From Solanum dulcamara (Eukaryota > Streptophyta > Magnoliopsida > Solanales > Solanaceae): 64,000 nt of DNA. Shown here in pieces: positions 13,867-26,005 of this stretch. A model generated the notes under the pieces. The model saw only the letters and a list, made by a program, of their open reading frames with translations, had not been told where the DNA came from and did not search any database. Both the position numbers and the translations under genes were made by a program. Position 1 is the first letter of the stretch, and each line of letters opens with the position of its first letter. Location: contig NC_077242.1 of assembly GCF_947179165.1 (NCBI RefSeq), positions 1,984,001 to 2,048,000 on the forward strand. The letters are read 5' to 3'.

Positions 13867-15026
13867 CTCATCTATGACCCCCTAAAGTTGGCACCAACTT
13901 TCACTTGAATATCTTAATTAGACTTTGTTCATTTTAGGCACCTCATGTCATTCTTTGTTGTGTCATTTTGATACATTTTTTGCAAATCAGCTAAAAAATT
14001 ACAAAATATATGTAATCCACTAGTGGATGACATGACATGCTGACTAATAAAAGGAGGACATGTCAGTTTGGTTCACAAAATAAATTATTTTTTTATTTTT
14101 CAGCTTATACACCTAAATTAAAAAAAATAACAAAAAAATGAAAAAGAAAAAAAAAGGGTCATCTTCCCCAGTTCAATGTTCCCCCTCAGTGCAATCATGT
14201 CTCTTTACACACACACACCCTAGCCCTCACCTCTCCTCTCTCTCTCTTTCTCTCACCTTCTCCAATTCTTTTTCCATTTTTTCCTTCTTTCATTTTTTTA
14301 ATTATTATATAGATATAAGTCTCAAATTTTTCGGCAAAGCTCTATTTTTATTATGAAAATAATATGAATTGATTATTTTCTTTGGCAAAATTCGTTATTG
14401 TTTTTTATAATTATGATGAAGAATTATTAGTGGGAAGAAAATGAAGGCAATGGGCGGAAGATTTTGATGCTATCAAAATGAAAGGGAACGAATTTTTTAG
14501 CTTCGGTACGCAACAATGGTTTACTATCTGCGCCAATGAAAGGGGTAAGGTTTAGTGGAGAAGAATAAAGAGTTGGGGGAGAGTTTATTAAAAGTGGTGG
14601 CGGTGCGCCGCCGGTGAAAGGGTAAACGGGATTGAAGAAGAAGAAGAACAGGGGTGGGGGTAGGTTGGGTTAATTCAAAAATAAGTTTTATTTTTTTAAA
14701 ATTCTTTTTGAATTATCTAAATGTAGTTTTTATTTTGTTCAAAATCAGAGTATTGCTATGCTTTTACAAGATTTTTCCAAATTAATGTGGTGGTCATTTG
14801 ATGAATGGTGGTGGAAGGAGAAAGATGGAAGAAGAAGAAAGGAAAAAAAATCACAAAAAAATGTTTTTCACGCGCTCAAAATGAGTGCAATACACGCATT
14901 CTGCCAACTCAGCAAAAAGTGTCAAAATGACACAGCGAAGGATGACATAAGGAGTCTAAAATGAACAAAATCTAGTTAAAGTGTCTAAGTGAAAGTTGGT
15001 GTCAACTTTAGGAGGGTACCGATGGG
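13867..15026. mobile_element. Long-TIR foldback element, ~1.16 kb, possibly with captured host sequence
   Basis: The left ~130 bp (ACCCCCTAAAGTTGGCACCA, then CACTTGAAT.TCTTAATTAGA, then TTTGTTCATTTTAG) is repeated inverted at the right end (14890-15020). The interior holds a CT-rich tract near 14200-14290 and a GC-richer stretch at 14430-14660 containing GGTGGCGGTGCGCCGCCGGT, unlike the AT-rich surroundings. No transposase frame. The superfamily is probably MULE-like but not shown. Confidence 0.65.
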
Positions 15027-15284
15027 TTTAGCCTTCAATCTTTGACGCATTTTCTATCGTCTGAAAAAATGGCGAAATAAGAATTTTCACTGAACCAATT
15101 TAAGATATGAAGAGTTAAACTCATGAAGAAACCAAGAAGATTCATATAAGACTCATCCTTAACTAAACTACTTATAATTATTGGGAGTGCCACTCGAATA
15201 AGCCTGCTAATACGTGATTCGAATTTAGTCAGAGATTTAACGTGGACTTTGAACACCAGGTGAGAAATAAAAAAATCTACTTAT

Positions 15285-17562
15285 AACAACAACAACAACA
15301 ACTCAGTGAAATCCCACAACGTGGGCTCTGGAGAGGGTAAAGTGTACGCAGACCTTACTTCTACCAAGGTAGGACGGTTATTTCTGAAAGACCCTTGACT
15401 CAATAAAAGCATAAAAAAGGTTAGATAAGGCTAAGAAGTTCAAAGCGATATGGAAAAGCAAATAACGAAAGCGACACAGATAAAATAGAGTAATCAAAGT
15501 ACAGAAAGTAATAGATAATAACAGAAATCAGAGCACAAGAAATTATAGTGCGCTAATGCGCCTACTAATAAGGGAAAATATCGAGACTATGTACTAGCCT
15601 TCTACCCTAATATGAGTCCTGCACACCCTCCTATCTAAGGTCATGTCCTCGGTAAGATGTAACTGCGTCATGTCCTGTCTAATCATCTCTCCCTAATATT
15701 TCTTCGGCCTACCCCTACCTCTTCTAAAACCATCCATGGTCAATCTTTCATACCTCTGCACTGGGGCATCTGTGTCTCTCCTTTTCACATGCTCAAACCA
15801 TCTCAATTGCATTTTTCGCATCTTGTCTTCCACCGAAGCCACTCTAACCTTGTCTCAAATAGCCTCGTTTCTAATCCTGTCGCTCTTGGTATGCCCACAC
15901 ATCCATCTCAATATTCTCATTTTGGCAACTTTCATCTTTTGAACGTGAGAGACCTTAACTGGCCAACACTCTGCCCCATATAACATGGTCGGTCTAACCA
16001 CCACTTTGTAAAACTTGCCCTTAAGTTGTGGTGGTACCTTCTTGTCACATAGTACACCGGAAGTGAGCCTCCATTTCACCCATCCTGCCTTAATACGGTG
16101 TGTGATATCATCGTTAATCTCTCCGCTGCCTTGCGTGATAGACCTAAGGTACTTGAAATTACTTTTCTTTTGGATGGCCTCGTCACCAAGCCTAACTTCC
16201 GCGCCTACCTCTTGGGGTGTCTCACTGAACTTGCACTCTAAGTATTCTGTCTTAGTCCGACTCAGCTTAAACTCTTTAGACTCCAAGGTATGTCTCCAAT
16301 CCTCTAGCTTAGCGTTGACTCCACTACGAATCTCATCAATCAGGACTATATCGTTCGCGAAAAGCATACACCATGGCACCTCACCTTGAATTTGTCGCGT
16401 CAATCCATCTATCACCAAGGCAAATAAAAATGGACTGAGAGCTGATCCTTGATGCAACTCCATCACAACTGAAAAGTGCTCTGAGTCCCCTCCTACTGTC
16501 TTTACCCTGGTTTTGGCACCTTCATACATGTTCTTGATCACCCTAATGTACGCCATAGGTACACCTTTAGCCTTCAGGCATCTCCATAGTACCTCTCATG
16601 GAACTTTATTGTAAGCCTTTTCTAAGTCGATGAATACCATATGCAAGTCCCTCTTCCTCTTCCTATACTGCTCCACCAGTCTCCTCATAAGATGGATGGC
16701 TTCTATAGTTGAGCGTCCCTACATAAATTCAAACTGGTTCTCTGAAATAGACACACCTCTCTTCACCCTCATCTCCACCACTCTTTTTCACACTTTCATA
16801 GTATGGCTTAGAAGCTTGATACCTCTATAGTTGTTGCAACTCTAAATATCTTCCTTATTTTAGTATAGGAGGATCATTACGCTCGACCTCCATTCTTTGG
16901 ACATCGTTGTCGTCTTAAAGATGACATTAAATAACCTTGTTAGTCACTCCAAACCTATCGAGCTCGCGCTCTTTTAAAATTTCTCTGAAATCTCATCAGG
17001 TTTGGTCGCTCTTTTCCATCGCATCCTACGAACAACACCCTTCACCTCCTCGATCTTAATACTCCTGCAATCCCCAAAATCATGATGTCTCCCTGTAAAT
17101 TTCAAATCTCCCAATACAATCTCTCTGTCCCCTTCTTCATTCAAGATTTTATGGAAGTATGACTGTCATCTCTGTTTAATGAGGGTCTCCTCTACCAATA
17201 CTTTTCCATGCTCGTCCTTAATGCACTTCACTTGATCCACATCACGTGCCCTTCTCTTCCGCGCCCTGACTAGCCTGAACAATTTTCTATCCCCGCCTTT
17301 CTCTTCTAGTTCAGCATAAAGGCGTTCAAAAGCTGTCGTTTTTGCGGTCGAAACCATCGACTTCGCCTCCTTCCTCGCTATCTTATAAAGTTCCCTATTC
17401 GTCCACTTCTCCACCTCATCTTTGGTGTCTATCAACTTTGCATACGCCATCTTCTTTACTTCCACCTTCCCTTGCACTTCTCCATTCCACCACCAGTCAC
17501 CTCCATGCCGACTACGACTACCTGTCGAAACTCCTTAGATTTATGGTAAATCGGCAACTAAA
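15285..17562 (-). mobile_element. RTE-clade LINE, 5' truncated, reverse transcriptase remnant
   Basis: A non-LTR retrotransposon read on the minus strand. The 3' end is the AACAAC repeat at 15285, followed by the conserved tail GTGAAATCCCACAACGTGGG and GTGTACGCAGACCTTA. The body encodes reverse-transcriptase pieces, the best being 15855-16556 and 17166-17477. The upstream endonuclease is missing. Possible diverged target duplications are CTACTTA at 15277-15283 and 17563-17569, too short to be sure. Confidence 0.8.
15855..16556 (-). pseudogene. RTE LINE reverse transcriptase fragment (FADD mutated to FAND)
   Basis: A 233-residue open stretch with [20 protein letters not shown] (palm), [15 protein letters not shown] (active site) and the C-terminal [10 protein letters not shown]...[14 protein letters not shown] region of plant RTE elements. 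The second catalytic aspartate is replaced by asparagine. The parts before it (to about 17500) are interrupted by stops. Not functional. Confidence 0.85.
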
Positions 17563-20100
17563 CTACTTAGAAGAAATTTTCATCACTCTTTCTTTGTTTC
17601 AATTGCTACAACTTATAAAAAAAATATTGCTCCTCTCGTGTTTTTCAACCTGCACACTTTTGTAACATGACTTTTTGTTCTTTTTTTAAACTCAATTTCA
17701 ATTCCTTATCTTTTTTTCTATCACATGCTTCAAGTATTTGTCAGTAATAATTTCTGTGTTGTTAATTGAACGTAATTGTATTAAAAAAAAATCAAACAGA
17801 AGAGAATTAGGCCTGCATTTTGTAAAATTGCTTTTTGACTTCATCTTCACTAATCAATTATAATGATTTCCATCAATGAATATTTGTGGAGCATTTGATC
17901 AGATATATACGTGTATGTTTTGTCATGATTAAAAATAATTATGGATACAAATTTGTATAAATTAAAATAGATTGAATAATGCCTGTACATATCACTAAAG
18001 TACAAGGCATGCATCTATGTAGAACTAACAAACGAAGCTTCATCATGTTCTTGGAGACGGGGGCAGGGCCACGTGTGATCAAGAGGTTCATTCGAAATTT
18101 TTTCGATAAAAATTATATGATTTATATAGTAAATATTGAATTTTTAACTTAACTTTTTTTTGTATGTTTACTTCTTCATATTTTAAACCCCTTAGTGAAT
18201 ATTTCGACTCCAACACTAACTTGGACATCATTGATTAGATAGGAAAGAGATCTCTTATCTAATTAACATCACCAAGTGGCAAAGTCAATAATTTCTCTCT
18301 GTGGTTTGTTTAAGATCTACTTATTATTTAAGTATAAAAAGTAATTTTTGATATACATTTCAAATACTCTTTTCTATATATAGTACAAATGTATAATGTT
18401 CCGACTCTAAATTCTTTTATAGTTTGTTAAGAAGAAAATGATCCTTTTCTAAATTTGGAAATAATTTAATATAATTTTTTTGTTTTACCCAAGTTGATAA
18501 TTTTTTCTAGTAACACAAATGTTAGGGCATATTTAAGAGCTCCCATAAAGGAAAATTTTTTCTTTAATTTGATTTTCAAATATATATATCATAGCCCGAC
18601 CTTTGCTTCTTTTTTTTTGTAGCTGAGTGAAGTGTATTAATCAAACTTATAGACTATTGAATTTAAGCAATTAATTTCATTATAATGCGTATTAAACTTT
18701 AATACAAAACGTTTTTCTTGCTTAGAATAATGCTCTGTTAGAGTAAGAGAATAAAGAAAAGCATGTTGAAATATAAAATCCAAAACAATACACTAGTTAT
18801 AGATACATAATCTTGCATTTCATTGTGTTGAAAGTTGAAACCCCTTATATTGTTTTTCTTTCAACAATATTCACTCATATTCACCAAGTACTCTTTTGTC
18901 GTTTTTTAATGATCATATAGATGTAGTGGCCCCTCACATGCTTCTTTTTTTTAAAATCTATTTTTCATTTTTCTACAAAAATTATATCATGATTTTTAAT
19001 GGTTGTTGTAACTGTGAGGAAAGTAGAAACATTTTGGTGAACAAAATAGTTACTCATTTATAATGGAGAGAAGTATTAAAAATATCTTTAAAATTGATGT
19101 AAATTATTAATTTTTTTAAAAAAATTATTGACAGTCTTAAAAATACTTATTTACTTGACTAACTGAACTTAAATATACCTTCGATCTGGCAACATGAGTG
19201 AAATACACCCCTGAATTATCGCCAAGTTTAAAGGTGTTTTCAACACTTCTCTCGACTTTTTATTAAGATCTTAATGCTCCTACAAGAGCTTGAGATCACT
19301 TGCTGTGTCATGTGACAAATCGGAGTGTATTTAAATTCAATTAATCAAATAGAGGGGTGCTTTTAAGATTGGTTTAGGGATGTTTTTCATATTTCTCTCT
19401 TTATAATGTTAAGGGACTACCTAGAAAATCATTACCTACTTGTGGATCTATTGTTAATACAATGATTGCACATCTTTTGTGAAGAGAAGGAACCAAGCAG
19501 GCCAAACCCAATGTTGTTATGCATCTGCCAGTCCCTCATTTGGTTAATTCAGCTCTTTTAGCAAATAGTTTGGCTGAACTTCAGAACTTATCTACCCTAA
19601 ATGCTTCTCACCATTTTTCATGTAATGACTCTTTTAAGTAATGCTGATAAATCTTTTATTACCAAAAGAATAAAACGTGTTGGACAAAATAGTCCAAATC
19701 ATTTGAATCCAAATGAAAATATATGCCAGAGGAGAAGTATATCCCCTGCAGCTGAGGAATGGTCACTGTTTATCCAAAAATCTAATGTTATGTCTGAGTT
19801 GCCACTTAGCTTGTACCTGAGTTCAAGAATTAGTATCCCAAAGACCAAACCATCCAGATAGCTTCTAGTTTCCCCAGTCAAACTTACGCAACATATCTTG
19901 ATGCATTACACTATAACATCCATCAATACAGGCATTTGTTTAATGCATGACCAGACTTGTAATGGGATAAACACAAGCATTTAGTGGACGTGTCATTAAA
20001 AAGTTTTAGATTGCACTGCAAGTATCCAAAGGCAATCAAGTAACAATATTGTGAAGATGACAAACATAACAGATACAATCATCAAGAAGAGACCATAATA
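17563..20100. other. Intergenic, AT-rich; possible decayed coding scraps at 19490-19970
   Basis: Mostly featureless AT-rich DNA. At 19200-19380 there is a fragment resembling the ends of the local TIR elements (ACACCCCTGAATTATC). At 19490-19642 and 19640-19860 open stretches of about 50-70 codons read NSALLANSLAELQNLSTLNA and similar, which look more protein-like than chance. No family was recognised and there is no gene structure. Confidence 0.4.
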
Positions 20101-20234
20101 AGTTGATGTTGAGAGAGACAAGCTACAACAGTTCATTTACATAAAATGACTCCAGGCATAATGAAGGGCCTACTGGTTCTTGAGGAAGCTGGTCAATACA
20201 AGTGCAAGCCAAGGGAAGACCTCATCCACCTTCA

Positions 20235-23200
20235 TTATGAATCTGTCAAGAAAGAATCAGGAACATCTTAGCAAAGCATGGAGAGCTGAGAATATTTTTT
20301 TATCAGTAGGAGTAGGAAGTTGAAGGGGAGCCTTGGAGTAACTGGTAAAGTTGCTGCCATGTGACCAGGAGGTCACGGGTTGAAGCCTTGGAAACAGCCT
20401 CTGGCAGAAATGCAAGGTAAGGCTGCGTACAATAGACCCTTGCGGTCAGGCCCTTCCCCAGACCCCGCACATAGAGGGAGCTTTAGTGCACCGGGCTGCC
20501 CTTTTAGGAGTAGGGAGTAATTGTAGTCACAAAAAAAATGGAGATGAGAATTAGTGAAGGAGCTACAAAAGTTAATGCATACACTCAATAACGTTGAAAA
20601 GCAGACTCCCCAGACTAATTAATGATACTCGAAGATCAAGTCAGTAAAAAGTACCATAGCTAACGATGTGTTCAACCAGGTTGCAACTCTCTGCAGGACA
20701 GTCAACAAACGTAACCCTCTTTCATTTCTAAACAGAATCTCAATGTGTTATTCAACTATTCTCTCATGTGTCAATTCTACTTCTTTCAATGTGACACAAA
20801 CTTATTAGTTAGAGCTATGCAATAGCATCATAAATGGTCAAAGAAGCAAGTATCCTCGGAAAAAGGCCAGTACAACTCCCATACTTGCCATCTCTTGAAG
20901 AAGTTAAAATTATATAAAATGTGAGTAAATATGACACATATTGGCCCCGTTCATTTTATTTCTTTCTTTTTTCTGATGAAGTTAGGTATTTTCATTACTG
21001 TGATCAAGGAGATGCAAAACCATTGATCTTATTCCATTAACTCCTTGACTAAAACCTGAATGGGAGACAACCAAAAGAAACCATTCAAAAGAAATAAAAT
21101 ATCTAAACAGCCATCTTCCTGAATCAGTACTGATATTCTTAAAAGAGCTGGAACCCACTTCCTATCAGAATTGTCAGTGTGTTTCTGTGCAAGTAAACTT
21201 AATCTGATGGATAATAATAGCCTCAAAAAGTCTACACCAATCTCCATGCTTACAGGTTTCTGGCTTAACAAGCACATTAACCATAGGGTTGTCTATCTTT
21301 ACATCATCTGGAACCAAAGCACTCTTTACAATCTTCATGTATACTTCTTCTTTCCCAACTAATCTTAAGGTAAGCTAATGTTCCATGATATGCATGTAGA
21401 TAATAAAAAGAACAGCATCTAGCAGACTTGAGAAGACCAAGTCATTAAACAGATGGACTTGGATTTTGCTCACACTTGGAAATGCCAAATTCAAGCATAT
21501 GTGTCGTTTGATAGACGACAAGTTCGAAAAAGCGGCTTTGGAATTGGCATCTAATTTATCACAACTTCACTCTTCTTCTTTTTTCCTTTTTCTTCTTCTT
21601 TTATTACTAGGATCAGTTTTACCATCAGTTCACTCATTGAATGATGGCAATCCCCTTCAGAGATAGCCTAAAGTCGTGGATAGGTCACACAGTATGAAAC
21701 ATGTGACGGAACAACATTGCACGCCACAGCTATCCTCCACCAAATATCTTTCATAGTGCGCCCCTAAAAAAAAGCTCAGTATAGAGGACTTCTTCACCTA
21801 TGAGATCTTGGGTAAGGGATTGGTTGATTCAAGCTAACCATTCTTTTCTTTTCGACTAATAAGTCCAACCTTAAGTTGAGCTTAAACACCAATTTACTAC
21901 AGCACATTTGGAAACTAAAAGAGGATTAACTTTAGGATTTAACACGTGTGACTGTTAGCATTCTAAAAACAGGCTTACCCAACATTGTTCTCTCAGAAAT
22001 AGGTACCTGACTATCCCAAAATAATTCCTTTTCACATTTCTGGTAATTTTCATACCCAGGGTTCTGATGTATGATGTCAATAACAGAAAAAACAATCATG
22101 ACCAAATTACGTTTTTCCCCAAATTATTATGGAAATCAGATTTCAGGAAATTTCATCTATGAATCATAAAAGCAGTAAGCTCATCCTTATATATTAAAAG
22201 AAACAGCCTGCAACATGGCAAAATAGAACCAATCATTTTTGCCAATCAAGACAACTAATAGGAACAGAACATATGTTAACCCTATTGAAAGATAAGGGAT
22301 GACAATGGAGGTAGAGAAGCTTAGGAGGATGGACGATCTAGCAACGGTCAGGGAGGCAAAGACTTCATTTTTTTCCGTTAGAGTGGAGGAAGGAGGAATG
22401 CTTAATTTTGAATTCAGTATCCCCATTTACTTCCTTTTAACTTCTCAATTGATATTACTCCTACATAATTGAGCTTAACTTGTAGTACTAAATTTTATCA
22501 TCAAAAAGATAGAGCAACAATGTCCAATGTCAAGCAGAAATTAAACAATAAATCAGCCATTGTACTCTAACCTGATTGTTCACAACACCAAGTGATTGCT
22601 AATATACATGAAGATCATCAGAAACATAATAAAAGACTTAATAATGAAGAAAATAAGTAGAATGAACAGCATTCCATAATCCAAACAAACGAAAAGAAGA
22701 GCACAAAGAAAGAAAAAATGCTTACTGCGAAACATGAAATGGAAAAAAAGTAACAAGCGGCATACCTTTTCGATCCTCAGAAGCATCATGATACTCTGCT
22801 TCCTCCTCATCTTCTTCGGCAGCTGAAGCAACAGAAACCACCGGCTCTACAACAGCATTTCCACTATCCTTGTCATCAGGGTACCTAACAACCACAACAG
22901 GACAAACACAGTGCCTAACACAATAATCACTAACACTCCCAAGTCTTCCATCGCTTCCCCTCTTAGTAGCTCCAAATCCTCTACTCCCCATAATAACAGC
23001 ACTAAGCCCTAACCTCTCAACCTCAAGACACAGCCTCTCCCTCATATCATGATCCTTAACAATATGGATCTTAAATGGAATCTGAGCATCAACCAAAGGC
23101 TGAGCTAGATCAGACGCTTTAGTAGTAGTAAATGTATCGAAATCATCCTCAAGCTTCCTCTGACTCTCCTCGTTCTCAGTATCAACGATAGATAGATCAA

Positions 23201-23486
23201 CGGATCCCCAATCAGCACCGTAGAGTACGGAAGTTGGACGAACGTGAACAAGGATAACGGCGTCACCAGGACGTAGGTACTGATTTACAGCCCACTTAAC
23301 GGCGAAAGCGGACTCGTCGCTTAGATCAACGGCGATTCCGATCTTACGCTGAGCACCGGCGGTAGGGGTATCGGTGGTGGAAGGAGTGGTAGGTGGTGGG
23401 AAACGTGGGGAAGATGACTTGATTTTGATGTTAGCGAGACGGGGGAGATCGGAATCGGGGGTGGGGGGTGGGGGATGTTGCTGCAT
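20235..23486 (-). CDS. Universal stress protein A-like, PHOS32/PHOS34 type
   Basis: Exon 1 runs 23486-22766: MQQHPPPPTPDSDLPRLANI, then a Pro/Ser-rich N-terminus, then the Usp fold from KIGIAVDLSDESAFAVKWAV (residue ~48) to CVCPVVVVRYPDD. It carries the ATP-binding signature G-X2-G-X9-G-S (MGSRGFGATKRGSDGRLGS). An acidic tail EEDEEEAEYHDASEDRK follows. The SSPR site near residue 25-28 resembles the region phosphorylated by MAP kinases in Arabidopsis PHOS32. The exon ends AAAG|GTATG. The only acceptor I found that continues the frame sensibly is at 20243 (TTCTTGACAG|ATTCATAA), giving Asp-Ser-stop and a protein of 242 residues. The terminal exon is inference; if the intron is not spliced the frame runs 14 codons further to 22722. 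The role is a cytosolic stress-responsive nucleotide-binding protein. Confidence 0.85.
20321..20504 (+). mobile_element. Au-like tRNA-derived SINE, near full length, with target duplication
   Basis: The tRNA-like head has an A-box-like GGAGTAACTGG and a B box in GGTCACGGGTTGAAGCC. The body has GGCTGCGTACAATAGACCCT and ends GTGCACCGGGCTGCCCTTTT, matching the Au family of angiosperms. It is flanked by 14-bp direct repeats with one mismatch (TAGGAGTAGGAAGT at 20307-20320, TAGGAGTAGGGAGT at 20505-20518). It lies in the long intron of the stress-protein gene, in the opposite orientation to the gene. Confidence 0.85.
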
Positions 23487-23685
23487 TTCTTATGGGAGTT
23501 GACCTATAGATTTCGTTTTGTTTGATTGATTGATTGATGCTTGTTTATCGCTATGGAGGCGAGAATTGCTCTTTTTGATGATGATGATGAAGGAATAAAG
23601 AGAGAATCCAGAAGGGGAATAATGGACAAACTGTTGATTAAAGTGAAGTATATTTTTAAAATAAAGGTCTGTGTAAAAGCATGAG

Positions 23686-23767
23686 GTGGACGTGCCGGAG
23701 TGGTTATCGGGCATGACTAGAAATCATGTGGGCTCTGCCCGCGCAGGTTCGAATCCTGCCGTCCACG
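23686..23767 (+). tRNA. tRNA-Ser (anticodon AGA)
   Basis: 82 nt. The acceptor stem GTGGACG pairs with CGTCCAC, with discriminator G at 23767. The anticodon loop is ACTAGAAAT with AGA. There is a long variable arm typical of serine tRNAs (GTGGGCTCTGCCCGC), and the T arm GCAGGTTCGAATCCTGC has a perfect B box. No intron, no CCA. A TTTTTT terminator follows at once. All stems pair, so it should be active. It lies about 200 bp upstream of the stress-protein ATG, on the opposite strand. Confidence 0.97.
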
Positions 23768-24317
23768 TTTTTTGCTTAGAGTATATTTTATTAAATTAAC
23801 TTGGGAGGGAATAACATGTTTCTGTAACAATTTAATTTTTAAATATCAATTTTACGGACAAGTAAAAGTAAATGCAAGCAATACTTTCTCTTTTCCAAAT
23901 TATTTATATAAACCTCTTGATTTTGCTAAATAAATAAGTAAAATGAAACATATATTAGGTTGCGTGTTTGAAACTTGTCATCGACATATTTTATGTAGGG
24001 TTTTTTTTGAAAAGTCACCTGATAATTGAAATTAGGCTGCCGTCCACGTTTTTTGCTTAGAGTATATTTTATTAAATTAACTTGGGAGGGAATAACATGT
24101 TTCAGTAACAATTTAATTTTTAAATATCAATTTTATGGACAAGTAAAAGTAAATGCAAGCAATACTTTCTCTTTTCCAAATTATTTATATAAACCTCTTG
24201 CTTTTGCTAAATAAATAAGTAAAATGAAACATATATTAGGTTGCGTGTTTGAAACTTGTCATCGACATATTTTATGTAGGTTTTTTTTTGGAAAGTCACC
24301 TGATAATTGAAATTAGT
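23756..24317. repeat. 281-bp tandem duplication including the tRNA-Ser 3' tail
   Basis: Unit 1 (23756-24036) and unit 2 (24037-24317) are almost identical. Both start CTGCCGTCCACGTTTTTTGC and end TGATAATTGAAATTAG. Only single-base changes are seen (for example TTTCTGTAAC against TTTCAGTAAC). Unit 2 holds just the last ~12 nt of the tRNA, so it is not a second tRNA gene. Confidence 0.92.
23768..23773 (+). terminator. RNA polymerase III terminator of tRNA-Ser
   Basis: Run of six T directly after the tRNA 3' end. Confidence 0.85.
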
Positions 24318-25330
24318 GTAATTACTAGTCTAGTAATTACACAATCTAATAATTACGATGACTTATTTATTTGTCACAGTGTAATTACACTGTAATTATA
24401 ATTGTCCTGTTTGGTTGCACAAGTGTAATTACAAGGTTATATTACATTTTAAAAATAAAAATTAATTATCTAAACTTAAAATTTATATTAGACAAATAAA
24501 GACCTTTATAAATGATAGTAAGTTAAATATTAATTAATAAACGTATGCTCTTAACTAATATTCGAAAAAATAATTTATTTATATTTTTTAAATTAGTATA
24601 TTTTAATTAATTTAATCGGAAAAACTAAAACTATAAGATTTTTATGAACATCATGAAATGTATGTTTGACAAAAATATTAATATCATAAATATATTGTCA
24701 TAAAATTATTAAAATATTTGACAAAAAAATAATTTATCAAGTTTAACTAAAAAATAAATGGTTTGCAATGTGAAATATCAAGTCAATACTACTAAAACAA
24801 ATGAAATTAAAAATATGACATAAATTCTAAATTCAAAACAAAAAATTTAACATATACTCTTATATCAAATTTTAACACAACGTACATAAATATGATTTTA
24901 AAAATTAGAATACTAACAAAATTATGCAAATAAAAAAATAGAATAATAAATAAATAATATGAAAAATTGCATGGAATCACATGAAAAAGTAAAGGTTGAG
25001 AATGAGATATAAATAATAAAGAAATAAAAAATATATTTTTAGAAACTATTAGAATAATAAAAATATTTTTTAAAAAAATAATAGAATTAAAAAAATAAAT
25101 TAAAATAAAAAATATAAATATAAATAAAAGAAGAATTTTAAAAAATGTCATGTAATTACATGGTGTAATTACACTAATTCCTTACCCTTCCTTGAGAATT
25201 GAAGAGTGTAATTACTCTCCTTCAATTACACTAAATTCCTCTCTTACCAAGTAATTATTTGGTCTACCAAACATGCCAAAGAGTATAATTACACTCAATT
25301 ACACAAAATTCTAATTATATTGTGGCTTTC
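24316..25330. mobile_element. AT-rich element with palindromic TGTAATTACA subterminal motifs
   Basis: Both ends are rich in GTGTAATTACAC-type palindromes and share an inverted block (left CCTGTTTGGT...GTGTAATTAC, right reverse complement GTGTAATTATACTC...CATGTTTGG). The ~700-bp core is extremely AT-rich. Probably a non-autonomous DNA transposon; exact ends are uncertain. It starts where the 281-bp duplication stops. Confidence 0.5.
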
Positions 25331-25882
25331 CAGACATGTTCATAGTATTTTTTTTAGTTGACACCTAAAAACAAAAATGATGTAGCAAGTTAAGGTTCTG
25401 ACCAAACAAGTGAACCTACAAGATATATTTGAGGGATTCTTTTAAAATATATGATAGTTCTTCAAAGTATATGAATTATATACATTGACTGTTTTTTCCG
25501 AAGTTAATATTTGCATGTGCACCTCAAACCCACCACATGGGTCCACTTTCTCGGTGATGGCAAGAGTTGGGATGGTCAAGGGGTGGGCGCGATTGAATAG
25601 ATGGAAAGGCATGGCCGTCCCAACAAGTTTGGGGTTTTAAAGTCAAATTTTATAGAGAAATCTTTTTTTTTTCAGTTGACACATATAAACTGAATAGTTA
25701 TAACGTACTTAGTGTAATTCTACAAATGAGATCTGGATAGTTAGGATATACACGAAAATTATGAAATAAGAATGTAACAATGTAATTTTTTAATGAAAAA
25801 TATATAACATAGAGTTAGACTAATAAAAAAGTTAGATTAACAAAACTAAGTCAAAAATTTTAAAAACTTTTATAAAAAGGAC
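25331..25882. other. Intergenic, no gene seen
   Basis: No open frame of interest. A GC-richer patch at 25500-25640 (CACCACATGGGTCCACTTTC and after) has no recognisable identity. Confidence 0.4.
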
Positions 25883-26005
25883 AGTCTGGTGCATTAAAGC
25901 TCCCGCTATGCGTAGGATTCGGAGAATGGCCCAACCACAAGGGTTTATTGTCCACAATCTTATCATTGCATTTCTGTCAGATGCTGTTTATAAGGCTCGA
26001 AATAG
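25883..26005 (-). mobile_element. Au-like SINE, head truncated, minus strand
   Basis: Reads as the reverse complement of the SINE body: plus-strand GTGCATTAAAGCTCCCGCTA, then CCACAAGGGTTTATTGT and GCATTTCTGTCAGATGCTGT, in the same order and spacing as in the copy at 20321-20504. The tRNA-like head is missing. Confidence 0.75.

Noticed and set aside
14138..14356. Plus-strand frame beginning with a Lys run and rich in Ser/Phe
   Set aside because: Low-complexity translation of A-rich and CT-rich tracts inside a foldback element.
21466..21666. Plus-strand frame with an apparent signal-like FFLFLLLLLLLGSV
   Set aside because: It lies in the stress-protein intron and is produced by a CTT-rich tract; it has no homology and no gene signals.
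22187..22426. Minus-strand frame with a hydrophobic stretch in the same intron
   Set aside because: Short, no recognised motif, no splice continuity with exon 1 of the stress protein.
24037..24048. Second tRNA-Ser gene after the first
   Set aside because: Only the last ~12 nt of the tRNA are present in the duplicated unit.
24807..25151. Minus-strand open frame of 114 codons, very hydrophobic
   Set aside because: It comes from an extremely A/T-rich transposon core (Phe, Ile, Leu, Tyr runs); composition alone explains it.
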